Below are positions 34,463 through 44,092 of a DNA stretch of 64,000 nucleotides, in pieces. The DNA lies in assembly GCA_963709355.1 (NCBI GenBank), contig CAVPVY010000005.1, positions 2,666,001 to 2,730,000 on the forward strand, read 5' to 3'. The DNA is from PLOWO2-12-38-17 sp963709355. Lineage in GTDB: Bacteria; Planctomycetota; Brocadiia; Brocadiales; Brocadiaceae. Under the pieces are notes generated by a model. That model saw only the letters and a program-made list of their open reading frames with translations. It had not been told where the DNA came from and searched no databases. The translations under genes and the position numbers were made by a program. How positions within the stretch are numbered: position 1 is the stretch's first letter; the number at the start of each line of letters is the position of its first letter.

Positions 34463-37063
34463 TTGAATTTAAAGACGACTTGCATTTATTTTATGGCAGA
34501 CCCTATGCGAAAGACACAATTTCTGGTAAGTGATTTTTTGTTGTCAGAAGCAGTATCATCAATTCAGGCTGCTATTGAAAGGGTGAATGGAAACGAGGTG
34601 TTTCTGATAGGCAGGCTAGATAAAGACCTTATGGTAACCGATGTGGATGTTTATGCCATGGGGAATAGGAATGCTGTGCCTGCTGTGATTAAAGAGGCAC
34701 GATGCGGCGATGTAATTATTCATAATCATCCTGATGGAATACCTGAACCATCCGAAGCAGATATTGAGATTGCTTCGATTATGGGTTCTCTGGGAGTAGG
34801 GTTCTACATCGTTGATAATAATGTGGAATACATATATCCAGTAGTAAAGGCTGTAAGAGAGCGTACACATGGAAAGTTGGAGTTCGAAGAGCTTTCCAGC
34901 CAATTCCAGCCTGATGGAAATTTTGCGAAAAAACTGCAACAATTTGAATACCGCCAGCCGCAAATAGAGATGTTGAGATCAGTAATAGACGCCTTTAATG
35001 AAAACAGAATAGCAATAATTGAGGCAGGGACTGGCACCGGTAAATCCCTCGCATATTTGTTACCCGCAGTATTTTGGAGTGCGAAGAATCAAGAGCGGGT
35101 GGTAGTTTCTACCAATACTATAAACCTTCAGGAACAATTAATTGAAAAGGATATCCCCTTACTTAAAAAATGCTGTGGACTAAGTTTCAAAAGTGTTCTG
35201 GTTAAAGGCAGGAATAATTATATATGTTTAAGAAAGGTTAATAATTTAAGAACGGAAGGCGGCACATTAATTGAAGATGATTACAGAAGGCAACTGAATA
35301 AATTGCTGGAATGGGCTGTGAAGACCAGGGATGGAAGCAAGGCGGATTTAAATTTTATACCGTACGATGATGTTTGGGAGGCGATACAATCGGAGGCCGA
35401 CCAGTGCACGCGGCTCAAGTGTCCTTTTTATGATAAGTGTTTTTTTTACATAGCCCGACGGGATGCTGCAAGCGCAGATATCCTCGTTGTAAACCATCAC
35501 CTTTTAATGGCGGATTTGATTGTACGTCAGGAAACAAAGGGTTACGATACAGTTGCAATCCTCCCACCTTTTAAAAAGATTGTTATTGATGAGGCGCATC
35601 ACCTTGAAGAGGTCGCCACATCAAATATGAGCTATGTAATTTCGAGATTAAGAATAATGAAGATATTGGGAAGATTGGTCAACTTAAAGGATGCAAAAAA
35701 GGGCCTTTTGCAATATCTTAAGAGCAAACTTAAAGAGATTGATGAGGAACGCAACAGTCCTGAGGTGGTAAGTATAACAGATAAAATTAATACAGAAATT
35801 ATGGAGTCGAGGCAGATTCTCTATGATAGTACGGTGGAGATGTTTGAAGATGTTTTTAACATGCTGGACGGTTATATAACCAAAGAAGAGTTACAAAAGG
35901 ACAAATCAGATGAAATCAAGCTCAGATTAACTACCAACTTAACAGATGCTGAAATATGGCATACTATTGAGGTTAGATTAAAGACATTATGTGTACAAAT
36001 TCATGGGTTTGTTTCGCTGATAAAGGACTTGTTGGACGACATAGGAAGATTATCGAAATCATCGCAGGATATATTATCGTCTATGTTGATAGATGTTGCG
36101 TCATGTAAAACACGTTTAAAAGCGGTATCAGATGATATTGCGTTTTTTATCATGGAGGATGAAGAATCCTGTAAATGGATAGAAATCAAGTGGTATAGGG
36201 AAGGTGCGTCTGTCCGTTTCTGCAGGGCACCACTTTCGGTTTCTGACGGTTTGAAGGCATGTCTATACGATAATTATGATACTATTGTGTTAACTTCAGC
36301 AACGCTTGCAATTGGTAAATCCTTTAAATTTTATAAGGGTAAGACAGGCTTGCACCTGGTTACTGATGACCGCCTTACAGAGCTCATCCTTAACTCCCCG
36401 TTTGATTACAAAAAACAGGCAATTATTGGAATTCCCACAGATATTTCAGAGCCAAATGCGGCTGGTTATACAGCAGCGCTTGAAGAAAATATCTTTAAGG
36501 CAGTGGAAATCTCGGAAGGCAGGGCATTAATCCTGTTTACATCATATAATCTTCTTGATAACTTATATCAGAGGCTGGCGCCTCGCATTACACCGCTTGG
36601 ATATACCTGTCTCAAGCAGGGGATGGACAATCGTCATAATCTGCTCGAAAGCTTTAAGAAGGATAAGACATCTGTGCTGTTTGCTACGGACAGTTTCTGG
36701 GAGGGAATTGACGTTAGCGGTGATGCGCTGGAATGTGTTGTACTTACGAGGTTGCCTTTCAAGGTGCCTACTGAACCCATTATTGAGGCGCGGGCAGAAG
36801 CTATTGAGAAGGCAGGCGGCAATGCCTTTTATGAATTTTCCTTACCGACAGCTGTCCTTAAATTTAAACAAGGGTTCGGAAGGCTTATTCGCAGTCGTAA
36901 CGACAGGGGCGCAGTAATTATATTTGATAGCCGGGTGGTTAATAAACGTTACGGGCATATATTTCTTGATGCCCTTCCTGAAAGCAGGTGTATTAAGGAT
37001 AAGAAAGAAGTTGTTTTCAGGGAGATGTATGCTTTTTTCCATAATACAAAGCACAAGGTTTAA
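34463..37063 (+). CDS. JAMM/RadC-like domain fused to a DinG-type XPD-family helicase
   Basis: An 866-residue protein. Residues about 20-130 form a JAMM (MPN/RadC-like) metalloprotein domain: His87, His89, Ser97 and Asp100 in IHNHPDGIPEPSEAD follow the HxHP...S..D pattern, with Glu45 upstream. The helicase begins near 160 with a Q-motif-like YRQPQIEM, Walker A GTGTGKS (189-195), the DEAH box in IDEAHHLEE, and C-terminal motif VI region FKQGFGRLIRSRNDRG. Four cysteines in CTRLKCPFYDKC plus an upstream CLRK can form the XPD/DinG iron-sulphur cluster. DinG unwinds DNA forks and R-loops 5'-3'. The start is TTG with AGAG upstream, or ATG at 34493. The fused JAMM domain is the unusual feature. Confidence 0.85.
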   Translation: MNLKTTCIYFMADPMRKTQFLVSDFLLSEAVSSIQAAIERVNGNEVFLIGRLDKDLMVTDVDVYAMGNRNAVPAVIKEARCGDVIIHNHPDGIPEPSEADIEIASIMGSLGVGFYIVDNNVEYIYPVVKAVRERTHGKLEFEELSSQFQPDGNFAKKLQQFEYRQPQIEMLRSVIDAFNENRIAIIEAGTGTGKSLAYLLPAVFWSAKNQERVVVSTNTINLQEQLIEKDIPLLKKCCGLSFKSVLVKGRNNYICLRKVNNLRTEGGTLIEDDYRRQLNKLLEWAVKTRDGSKADLNFIPYDDVWEAIQSEADQCTRLKCPFYDKCFFYIARRDAASADILVVNHHLLMADLIVRQETKGYDTVAILPPFKKIVIDEAHHLEEVATSNMSYVISRLRIMKILGRLVNLKDAKKGLLQYLKSKLKEIDEERNSPEVVSITDKINTEIMESRQILYDSTVEMFEDVFNMLDGYITKEELQKDKSDEIKLRLTTNLTDAEIWHTIEVRLKTLCVQIHGFVSLIKDLLDDIGRLSKSSQDILSSMLIDVASCKTRLKAVSDDIAFFIMEDEESCKWIEIKWYREGASVRFCRAPLSVSDGLKACLYDNYDTIVLTSATLAIGKSFKFYKGKTGLHLVTDDRLTELILNSPFDYKKQAIIGIPTDISEPNAAGYTAALEENIFKAVEISEGRALILFTSYNLLDNLYQRLAPRITPLGYTCLKQGMDNRHNLLESFKKDKTSVLFATDSFWEGIDVSGDALECVVLTRLPFKVPTEPIIEARAEAIEKAGGNAFYEFSLPTAVLKFKQGFGRLIRSRNDRGAVIIFDSRVVNKRYGHIFLDALPESRCIKDKKEVVFREMYAFFHNTKHKV

Positions 37064-37095
37064 ATAGTTTTGAATGCTGGAAGTAAAAATGTTAA

Positions 37096-37151
37096 AGTTT
37101 TTACTGAGGTATTTACGAGGGAATAATATAGTGAAGGCTTAAAATACCTCA
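37096..37151. repeat. Copy A of a 55-bp repeat flanking the sugar dehydrogenase
   Basis: It starts AGTTTTTACTGAGG and ends AAATACCTCA, and is repeated (about 85% identical) at 38971-39025. In this copy TGAGGTATTT (37105-37114) and AAATACCTCA (37142-37151) form a perfect 10-bp inverted repeat, as in a small mobile element. Confidence 0.75.
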
Positions 37152-37267
37152 GGTCGTACCACGGTCGTACTTATCCTGTTTGTGCCTTTAGATGCCAGGA
37201 GCTGACAGGAAATGGCTTTCTACCACCAGGAAGTCAATTTAGCAAAAACAAAGGAAATTACTGCACT

Positions 37268-38746
37268 ATGAAACTACCACATATATTGACCAGTTTCTTT
37301 TTAATATTCTCTTTATCCTGCACTATTAACGCCCAACAAATTCAGCAGTATACATTACAAGACGCATTCCCAAATCTTGCCTTTGATAATCCGTTAGATT
37401 TGCAGCATGCTGGTGATGGTACGAACAGGCTCTTTGTTGTATCGCAAAGTGGATTAATTTCTGTCTTTGAAAATACTCCATTTGTAGAGTCAGCAAAGAC
37501 TTTTCTGGATATCCGAGACAAGGTAACCGTTGGTGGTGAATTGGGCTTGCTGGGACTCACTTTTCATCCTGACTATGAAAACAACGGATACTTTTATGTG
37601 AATTACACGGCGTCTAATCCTCTTCGCTCCATTATCGCACGGTACTCGGTAAGCGCAAATAATCCTGATGCTGCTGATAAAAAGAGCGAGGCTATTGTAT
37701 TTCAAGTGGATCAGCCGTACCCTCATCATAACGGCGGACAGCTTGCCTTTGGCTCCGATGGCTATTTGTATATTGCATTAGGAGACGGAGGTGCTATCGG
37801 AGACCCTCGGAATAACGGGCAAAATAAGTCGTCTTTCCTCGGGAAGATATTACGTCTCGATGTAAACTGTACTTCAGAGAACAAAAATTATTGTATCCCA
37901 CCTGACAATCCATTTGCGGGAAATACACAAGGCTATAAAGAGGAAATTTATGCGTATGGGCTGCGCAATCCCTGGAGATTTAGTTTCGACCCTGTTACAA
38001 ATTGGCTGTGGGCGGGAGATGTAGGACAATCGTCATGGGAAGAGATAGACATTATTGAAAAAGGGAAAAACTACGGCTGGAAGATTATGGAAGGAGAACA
38101 CTGTTATAGGGCTTCTACCTGCGATACCTTGGGACTTACCTTGCCAATATGGGAATATGGCCATGATAATCAGGGCGGGTGCTCAATAACGGGAGGTTAT
38201 GTTTATCGTGGAAAGAAATCCCAGGAGCTTTATGGAAAATATCTGTATGGTGATTATTGTAGCGGTAGAATCTGGGCATTACAGTATGATAGTGTAAATC
38301 CAGCAACCAATACGCTTTTATTAACAGAAAATATTAATATTTCATCTTTTGGAGTTGACAAAGATAATGAAATGTATATTTGTGATTTGAATGGTAGAAT
38401 TTATCAGCTTGTTTCCAACATTCCAACACCAACAAACACTCCTACCCCGTCACCAGCGCCAACACAGCCACCTATTCCAGGAGAAAAAGGTAAAATCTAT
38501 GGGTATGTGGTAGACACCAACGGCAATCCCATTGAATATGCAAAGGCAAAGCTAAAAGGAAAAGAAACAAAGATGGAAAAGAAGACCTCCGCAGATGCAG
38601 ATGGGTTCTTTGAATTTGCAGACGTAGAGGCGGACACTTACAAAATCACTGCAAAGAAAATGGGTTATAAGAAAGGCAAACAGACGGTAACACTTGAAGA
38701 CGGAGAAGAGGAAGAGATCACGATAGAAATGCAAAAAAACAGTTGA
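37268..38746 (+). CDS. Secreted PQQ-type glucose/sorbosone dehydrogenase with C-terminal regulatory-like domain
   Basis: A 492-residue protein with a signal peptide (cleavage near INAQQ). The beta-propeller of the soluble aldose sugar dehydrogenase (GSDH) family covers about residues 30-375, with family segments GLLGLTFHPDY, HHNGGQLAFGSDGYLYIALGD, YAYGLRNPWRFSFDP and WAGDVGQSSWEEI. Such enzymes oxidise aldoses using PQQ. A Thr/Pro linker (about 386-405) leads to a carboxypeptidase-regulatory-like domain (about 410-490) of the same type as three copies in the S-layer-like protein, possibly for surface anchoring. The gene is bracketed by the 55-bp repeat, suggesting mobility. No PQQ synthesis gene is in the window. 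Confidence 0.83.
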   Translation: MKLPHILTSFFLIFSLSCTINAQQIQQYTLQDAFPNLAFDNPLDLQHAGDGTNRLFVVSQSGLISVFENTPFVESAKTFLDIRDKVTVGGELGLLGLTFHPDYENNGYFYVNYTASNPLRSIIARYSVSANNPDAADKKSEAIVFQVDQPYPHHNGGQLAFGSDGYLYIALGDGGAIGDPRNNGQNKSSFLGKILRLDVNCTSENKNYCIPPDNPFAGNTQGYKEEIYAYGLRNPWRFSFDPVTNWLWAGDVGQSSWEEIDIIEKGKNYGWKIMEGEHCYRASTCDTLGLTLPIWEYGHDNQGGCSITGGYVYRGKKSQELYGKYLYGDYCSGRIWALQYDSVNPATNTLLLTENINISSFGVDKDNEMYICDLNGRIYQLVSNIPTPTNTPTPSPAPTQPPIPGEKGKIYGYVVDTNGNPIEYAKAKLKGKETKMEKKTSADADGFFEFADVEADTYKITAKKMGYKKGKQTVTLEDGEEEEITIEMQKNS

Positions 38747-38970
38747 AGTGCAAGTCCATCTTCCACTAAACTAGGACATGGTTTAGGTAAAAATTTTTTT
38801 GAAGATTATTTGAAATTTGGAATTTAATTTTATTATTTTTTATGCCTGTTTCGTTCCGGCCTGTCCGGGTTAGGATACACCATGAGCAAAACGAGACAAA
38901 ACAAAAAAGGAACCACACGTTAGGATTTATGCTGTAATGCCATGTCAGTGCAGGTAGATAATAGGAAAGG

Positions 38971-39025
38971 AGTTTTTACTGAAGTGCTTACGAGGGAATA
39001 AATAGGGAAAGTTTAAAATACCTCA
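38971..39025. repeat. Copy B of the 55-bp repeat
   Basis: It matches 37096-37151 apart from scattered substitutions and one deletion. Its internal palindrome has decayed in the left arm (TGAAGTGCTT against TGAGGTATTT), so copy A appears the better preserved. Confidence 0.75.
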
Positions 39026-39034
39026 TAACAGTAA

Positions 39035-39255
39035 CATATTGATCAAACCCGCGTAATTCCATCATCTGTGAAAATAGAAGTGTGGGAGAGAGGCAAGGGC
39101 AGGTGTGTTATTTGCGAGAAAACAAATAATTTGCATTTTGACCATATTATTCCATATTCAAAAGGAGAGGGCCTTTGCTTGTTGCAGAAAACATTCAAAT
39201 ACAGTGTGCGCGCCTTAATTTAAAAAAGATAGATAACATAATTAGAAGTGCTTAA
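39035..39255 (+). pseudogene. HNH endonuclease remnant, frameshifted at least twice
   Basis: Translation in three successive frames gives HIDQTRVI, then PSSVKIEVWERGKGRCVIC, EKTNNLHFDHIIPYSKGEG, and AENIQIQCARLNLKKIDNII, which is the standard HNH nuclease sequence with its CxxC, the HFDHIIP core and the second zinc-binding end. Frame changes fall at the CCC at 39059-39061 and near 39165-39185. No start codon or complete frame survives. It is likely the C-terminal end of a lost restriction or homing-type nuclease, adjacent to a repeat copy. Confidence 0.7.
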
Positions 39256-39383
39256 CAAGCGGCTTTGGGGTACTTCAAAAAATAAAGACTAATAAGTACA
39301 ATCTATTCCACAGATTTATTATTTGGGTTTTTCTTAAAAGTTTTTATGTGGTGTAATTATAGTTCGTTCTGGAGGAATAAATT

Positions 39384-40280
39384 ATGAAGGTTTTTTTAAC
39401 GGGCAGTACTGGTTTTGTTGGGAGGCACATACTTCGGGATTTAATTAACTATAACCATCAGGCCAGGTGCCTTGTCCGTCAGGGGTCCGAAAGTAAAATA
39501 GCGCATTTTAAGAATGTAGATTTTGTGTATGGGAATATCACCGATGCCAGCAGTTTAAGTGATAAAATAAAAGGATGCGACGCTGTAATTAATCTCGTTG
39601 GTATTATAAGGGAATTCCCGATTAGAGGAATTACATTTGAAAAATTACATTACGAAGGCACAGTGAATATTGTTAATGCCGCAAAATCGCAAGGAGTAAG
39701 ACGATTCATACAAATGAGCGCCTTAGGGGCGCGGGCAAATGGAAAGACCCTATATCAGCAAACCAAGTATCGCGCGGAAGAATATATTCGGAATAACGGT
39801 CTTAATTACACGATATTTCGTCCTTCAATTATATTCGGACCCGAAGATAAATTCGTTAATCTTTTTGCCAGGATGCTTAAGACTCAGCAATTTGTGCCGG
39901 TGGTGGGCAATGGGAAGTATCAGATGCAGCCAGTATCTGTTGAAAATGTGTCTACGGGTTTTGTTAAATCACTTGAGCAAAAGGATGCTGTAGGCAAAAC
40001 TTTTAATGTGGGGGGGCCTGAGAAATTAGAATTCAATAAACTTATTGATATTATTGGTGAGGTTATATGTGCGCCTCCAAATAAGGTTCATATTCCAGTA
40101 TTCTTAATGAGTTCACTTGCAGAAATGTTCGATTGGTTGCCGTTCTTTCCTGTTACAAAGGATCAAATCACAATGCTTCTTGAGGGTAATGTTTGTGATG
40201 AGAAGGTGTTTTTTGAACATTTTAGGATAAAACCGATAGGCTTTAAGGCTGGGATTTTAAAATACCTGACATCCAAATGA
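39384..40280 (+). CDS. NAD(P)-binding atypical SDR, NDUFA9-like
   Basis: A 298-residue protein of the extended/atypical SDR group that includes the complex I subunit NDUFA9 and bacterial YbjT-like proteins. The N-terminal cofactor site is TGSTGFVG (residues 6-13), followed by DAVINLVGI, and a TKYRAEEYIR segment takes the place of the classical YxxxK. The C-terminal half is larger than in simple reductases and has FNVGGPEKLEFNKL. GGAGG lies 8 bases before the ATG. In photosynthetic and other bacteria such proteins help quinone or complex assembly; the substrate here is unknown. Confidence 0.78.
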   Translation: MKVFLTGSTGFVGRHILRDLINYNHQARCLVRQGSESKIAHFKNVDFVYGNITDASSLSDKIKGCDAVINLVGIIREFPIRGITFEKLHYEGTVNIVNAAKSQGVRRFIQMSALGARANGKTLYQQTKYRAEEYIRNNGLNYTIFRPSIIFGPEDKFVNLFARMLKTQQFVPVVGNGKYQMQPVSVENVSTGFVKSLEQKDAVGKTFNVGGPEKLEFNKLIDIIGEVICAPPNKVHIPVFLMSSLAEMFDWLPFFPVTKDQITMLLEGNVCDEKVFFEHFRIKPIGFKAGILKYLTSK

Positions 40281-40372
40281 CGAAGGGTGGGGTTATAATG
40301 CGGATGAATGTGCGATTTGTTACAAGGCATTAAATTCAGGCTTGGTGAGGGCTTGGGAAGAAAGAGAATTGT

Positions 40373-41266
40373 TTATACCTTTCTAGTTTTCTTTCTGAAC
40401 CGTCCTATATTTAGGTACACGCCTATATTTGCTGTGGTATCTATATATACAATGAGTTTCCCTTCCGCTGAGGTGATTAAAGTTGTTACGCCGGGTCCGT
40501 GGCCTGCTGTTACACAGTTGCTGTGTACAATAACTCCTATGCTTATTGCGCCAGTTTTGTATATTCTTCCGAATGTATGATCGGCGTCCTGGATTGCCAC
40601 AATGTCACCAAGACGCAAAGTATGGAGATTGTATTTTTTAACAATTTGTTTATCAAAAAGTTGTATGTCATAATCTCCGCGATAGCAATTCTGGGAGCCA
40701 AGACCTGAGCCCATGATAGCTGCGGGAATTATATGTGTTACAGGGATATGTAATGTGTTTTTATTTTTGTCTTCACGGATAGGTAATGTCTTTAAGAGGT
40801 TTGGAGATAAATTGATAAGTTTAATATTTGGGTAATTTGTTAAGGATAGACCTACCCCAATACTTCGGATTTGAATCTTATCGCCAATGGAGAGCTTTTC
40901 AAGGGTTTTATCTTCAAAATCAATGAGTACATTTTCGATACCACCATGCTTGCCTGTTACAACTCCCGTGTCGCCTTTGGCATCTCCTGAAACAACTTTG
41001 GCAGTATTGCCTATACATGACAACAAATTCAGTGCGCCGTTTTCTTCTCTATCTTTATTTCTGATAGATACGCATGGTTCTACATGATCTCCTTCCCAGT
41101 TAATAGCACTATCGCCAACTTTGACATTGTAAGTGATGCCACCAATTCCGGCTAGTATCGTCGGTTTCCCTTCGGGTGTGACAATATATGGCTGAGAGCC
41201 GCTGAGAGGGCTTGAAACGTCGCCAATTACTGATATTTCCAGAAGCTGCCTTTCGTTTGTTTCCAT
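40373..41266 (-). CDS. DUF4438 domain protein
   Basis: A 297-residue protein recognised as DUF4438 from its organisation: GSQPYIVTPEGKPTILAGIGGI near the start, a VVTGKHGG loop, HIIPAAIMGSGLG, and the C-terminal VIVHSNCVTAGHGPGV. The fold is unassigned in function. It appears globular and cytoplasmic, with no signal peptide or membrane segment. A good GGAGG lies 8 bases before the ATG. It converges on the NDUFA9-like gene and has no partner on its strand. Confidence 0.72.
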   Translation of the reverse strand: METNERQLLEISVIGDVSSPLSGSQPYIVTPEGKPTILAGIGGITYNVKVGDSAINWEGDHVEPCVSIRNKDREENGALNLLSCIGNTAKVVSGDAKGDTGVVTGKHGGIENVLIDFEDKTLEKLSIGDKIQIRSIGVGLSLTNYPNIKLINLSPNLLKTLPIREDKNKNTLHIPVTHIIPAAIMGSGLGSQNCYRGDYDIQLFDKQIVKKYNLHTLRLGDIVAIQDADHTFGRIYKTGAISIGVIVHSNCVTAGHGPGVTTLITSAEGKLIVYIDTTANIGVYLNIGRFRKKTRKV

Positions 41267-41633
41267 TGTCTATCCTCCAAACGATGATATTTTTTGGAAT
41301 CTGTGAATTACATCATAATGATTATCTTGTTTAATATGGTGATTTCTTGTGATATAAATGTTAGTAAAATTCATTCATACCAGAGACGTCCATTTATATA
41401 ATTGATTATTTTAATGTTTTAGTTTAACAAAGAGGGTCTTGCCTTGACAATATAAAATGTACAATATATTTAGTTGCATAGTTGCATTAAATTACAACTA
41501 TAAAGGTTTATGGGGGGATTGTTGGTCTAAAGGTGATTTTGTATTACAAAAAACAAGTTTCTCTAATTATCGAATGAAATAATTTCTAATGAGACATAAC
41601 GTAACTTGTCAGGTATTTTAAATAACAGATAAA
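41267..41633. other. 367-bp divergent gap with a promoter for the TMTC-like gene
   Basis: TTGACA is at 41444-41449, with TATATT at 41465-41470 (15-bp spacing) or TATTTA at 41467-41472 (17 bp). Direct repeats AGTTGCATAGTTGCAT follow (about 41472-41487). A leader of about 160 nt precedes the ATG at 41634. No other gene was seen. Confidence 0.45.
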
Positions 41634-44000
41634 ATGTATAAAAAAAGACAGCAAATCCTTCCAATTTCAATCCTTGTTATTCTGGCCGTTGTAACTTATC
41701 TGAACTCCTTGCCAAATCAATTTGTGTATGACGATGTATCAACCATTGTAGAAAACAGCCTGATTAAAGAATGGGGGAATTTCCCAGTCTTATTTTCTCA
41801 TGATTATTTCAAGTGCTCAGGAGAGCTTACATACCGGCCTGTTATTACAATTTCCTACTTTATTGATTATTCATTATGGCGTATGAATCCAATAGGTTAT
41901 CACGCTGTAAATGTTTTTTTTCACACGATAAATACGATTCTCATATATTTTCTAATATCTTTGCTATTTCGCAAATATGAAGGGGATATGTTTGCCAGGG
42001 GCGTTTTAAATGATGTTGTCCCAACTCGTACTATTAGCCTTGCGTTGCTTGCTGGTATTATGTTTGCAATACATCCGATTGTGAATGAGGTTGTTAATGG
42101 AATCAGTTACAGGGAGGACTTAATAGCAACCGCCTTTCTTGTTTCGTCATTTTTATTTTTTATGCTTTATAAGAGGCAATCGTTATTGCTGCAAGGGCAA
42201 TCAAAACAGGAGCCGTCTCGCAAAAGTGCATTTTCTTTATACTCAGGCGCACTTGCCTGCTATTTTTTTGGATTATTTTCTAAGGAATCAACCATTGTGT
42301 TACCAGCCCTTATTTTTTGTTATGAAATAATATTTGGCAAAAATATTGGCGTATGGTTTCCAGATAATCATGGGATTCAAGGTAGAAGAACATTTTATAT
42401 CATTTATAAGAAAGCTGTAAATATTGTTACATCTTATATTTTCCTGGGATATATCGGGGTTAGTGTTTTGTACCTTTTAGTCAGGTTTTTGATTTTAAAG
42501 AATCCGAATGAGAGCCTTGCATTCCCAGAAAGCAGTTTTTTCATCATTATGCTAACAATGGTAAAGGTTTTAGGCAGGTATATTGCCAATGTTTTTATGC
42601 CGTTCAACCTAAACCCGGACTATCATGTGCTTTACCTTAAAACACCTTTTGCATGCGCATTTATTATACCGTTTTTAACGTTGGCATCCATTGTAGTTAT
42701 TGCAGTTAGATTGGTAAATAAATTTGCAACCGGAAAAAGTTTTTACAGAATAATGGTGTTTGCCATAGTATGGTTTTTTATCTCAATGCTGCCTGTTATG
42801 AATATTCTTCCAATTGCTAATATAATGGCAGACCGCTATCTCTATTTGCCTATAATTGGATTTTGTTTGTTTGTTTCAAATGGATTGATACGTCTTGGTT
42901 CAACACCCAGATATATTTTGTTTATTTCTTTGATTATATTTTGTATTTTTATAACTGTTCCAAGGAATAACATTTGGAGGAATAACCTTATACTATGGTA
43001 CGAGTCTTCTTTAAGTCCTTTATGTAGTTTTACAACATATAACAATTTAGGGGCACAGCTCAGTGAGCGCGGAGATACGGATGCGGCATTATTAATGTAT
43101 AGTAAGGCAATTCAGAAGTCCCGTGAGGTTGGGTTTACTAAGTATGCTGCGGTTTACTATAATATAGGTAATGCATATCAAAAGAAGGATATGCCGGAGG
43201 ATGCCGTCAAGGCGTATAAAAAAGCGGTTCAGATAAGACCCGAATATAAAGAGGTGCATAATAATCTGGGCAAGGTCTATTTTACACTGGAACGATATAA
43301 TGATGCGCTGAATGAATACGAAACAGCCATTAAGATTGACCCTGAATTTTCTTATGCGTATAACAATTTGGGTGTTTTATATAACAAGCTTGGCAGAGGC
43401 GATGATGCAATAGCAGTATATAAGAAGGCAATATCATTAGATAACAAATATGGAGAGGCGTATTATAACCTTGGCAATGTTTACGAAGGGAAACGGCAGT
43501 ACGACCTTGCCATGGAGACGTATCAGGTTGCACTTAAAGTTGATCCTGCACAAATTTATGCCCATAATAACTTAGGCACAATTTATGATAAGAAGGGACT
43601 AATAGAAGATGCAATAATGGAATACCATTATGCGATTAATATTGATCCAAAATATCCATTTTCTCACAATAACCTTGGCGCCGCCCTTATAAAAAAAGGT
43701 GATATTGAAGGCGCGCTTGTTGAATTTAAAGAAGCAGTTGATTTATTGCCCAGCCAACCCGATTTTCATTTCAATCTTGGTTATACTTATCAGCAAAAAG
43801 GCCAATTAGGACTTGCCCTTAAAGAGTTCGAAATTGCGCTAAAAATAGCCCCTTCTCATATTGAGGCACTTTTTAATATAGGGGTAATTTACTATAAACA
43901 GGGATTTAATGAGAAAGCCAGGAAAATATTTGAGGCTGTACTGGGAATAAATCCAAATCACTTAAATGCTAAAGAATATCTGAAAATGCTTTCAGGATGA
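41634..44000 (+). CDS. Polytopic membrane protein with TPR repeats, TMTC/GT-C glycosyltransferase-like
   Basis: A 788-residue protein. The first 450 residues have about ten transmembrane helices and an N-terminal extracytoplasmic loop with FVYDDVSTIVENS, the acidic DD motif of GT-C mannosyltransferases of the TMTC/DUF1736 type, plus YRPVITISYF and HPIVNEVVNGISYRE. The remaining 330 residues are about nine tetratricopeptide repeats (YNNLGxxYxxxG pattern). Eukaryotic TMTC proteins O-mannosylate secreted proteins; bacterial homologues are uncharacterised. S-layer glycosylation is a plausible job, but this rests only on co-occurrence in the window. Confidence 0.72.
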   Translation: MYKKRQQILPISILVILAVVTYLNSLPNQFVYDDVSTIVENSLIKEWGNFPVLFSHDYFKCSGELTYRPVITISYFIDYSLWRMNPIGYHAVNVFFHTINTILIYFLISLLFRKYEGDMFARGVLNDVVPTRTISLALLAGIMFAIHPIVNEVVNGISYREDLIATAFLVSSFLFFMLYKRQSLLLQGQSKQEPSRKSAFSLYSGALACYFFGLFSKESTIVLPALIFCYEIIFGKNIGVWFPDNHGIQGRRTFYIIYKKAVNIVTSYIFLGYIGVSVLYLLVRFLILKNPNESLAFPESSFFIIMLTMVKVLGRYIANVFMPFNLNPDYHVLYLKTPFACAFIIPFLTLASIVVIAVRLVNKFATGKSFYRIMVFAIVWFFISMLPVMNILPIANIMADRYLYLPIIGFCLFVSNGLIRLGSTPRYILFISLIIFCIFITVPRNNIWRNNLILWYESSLSPLCSFTTYNNLGAQLSERGDTDAALLMYSKAIQKSREVGFTKYAAVYYNIGNAYQKKDMPEDAVKAYKKAVQIRPEYKEVHNNLGKVYFTLERYNDALNEYETAIKIDPEFSYAYNNLGVLYNKLGRGDDAIAVYKKAISLDNKYGEAYYNLGNVYEGKRQYDLAMETYQVALKVDPAQIYAHNNLGTIYDKKGLIEDAIMEYHYAINIDPKYPFSHNNLGAALIKKGDIEGALVEFKEAVDLLPSQPDFHFNLGYTYQQKGQLGLALKEFEIALKIAPSHIEALFNIGVIYYKQGFNEKARKIFEAVLGINPNHLNAKEYLKMLSG

Positions 44001-44092
44001 CAATGAACCTTTAAATCAGAAAAAGATTGAACCGCTCCGGAACGATAAATATTCATTGAGTCCTGATTGACAAAGCTGGAGTTGATGGATGC

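Larger units (their letters stand above)
38747..39383. other. 637-bp gap with repeat copy B and an HNH remnant
   Basis: It holds the second 55-bp repeat (38971-39025) and a broken HNH endonuclease (39035-39255). The first 220 bp are AT-rich with a GTTCCGGCCTGTCCGGGTTAGG segment and no gene. A Shine-Dalgarno sequence for the next gene is at about 39370-39375. Confidence 0.6.
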
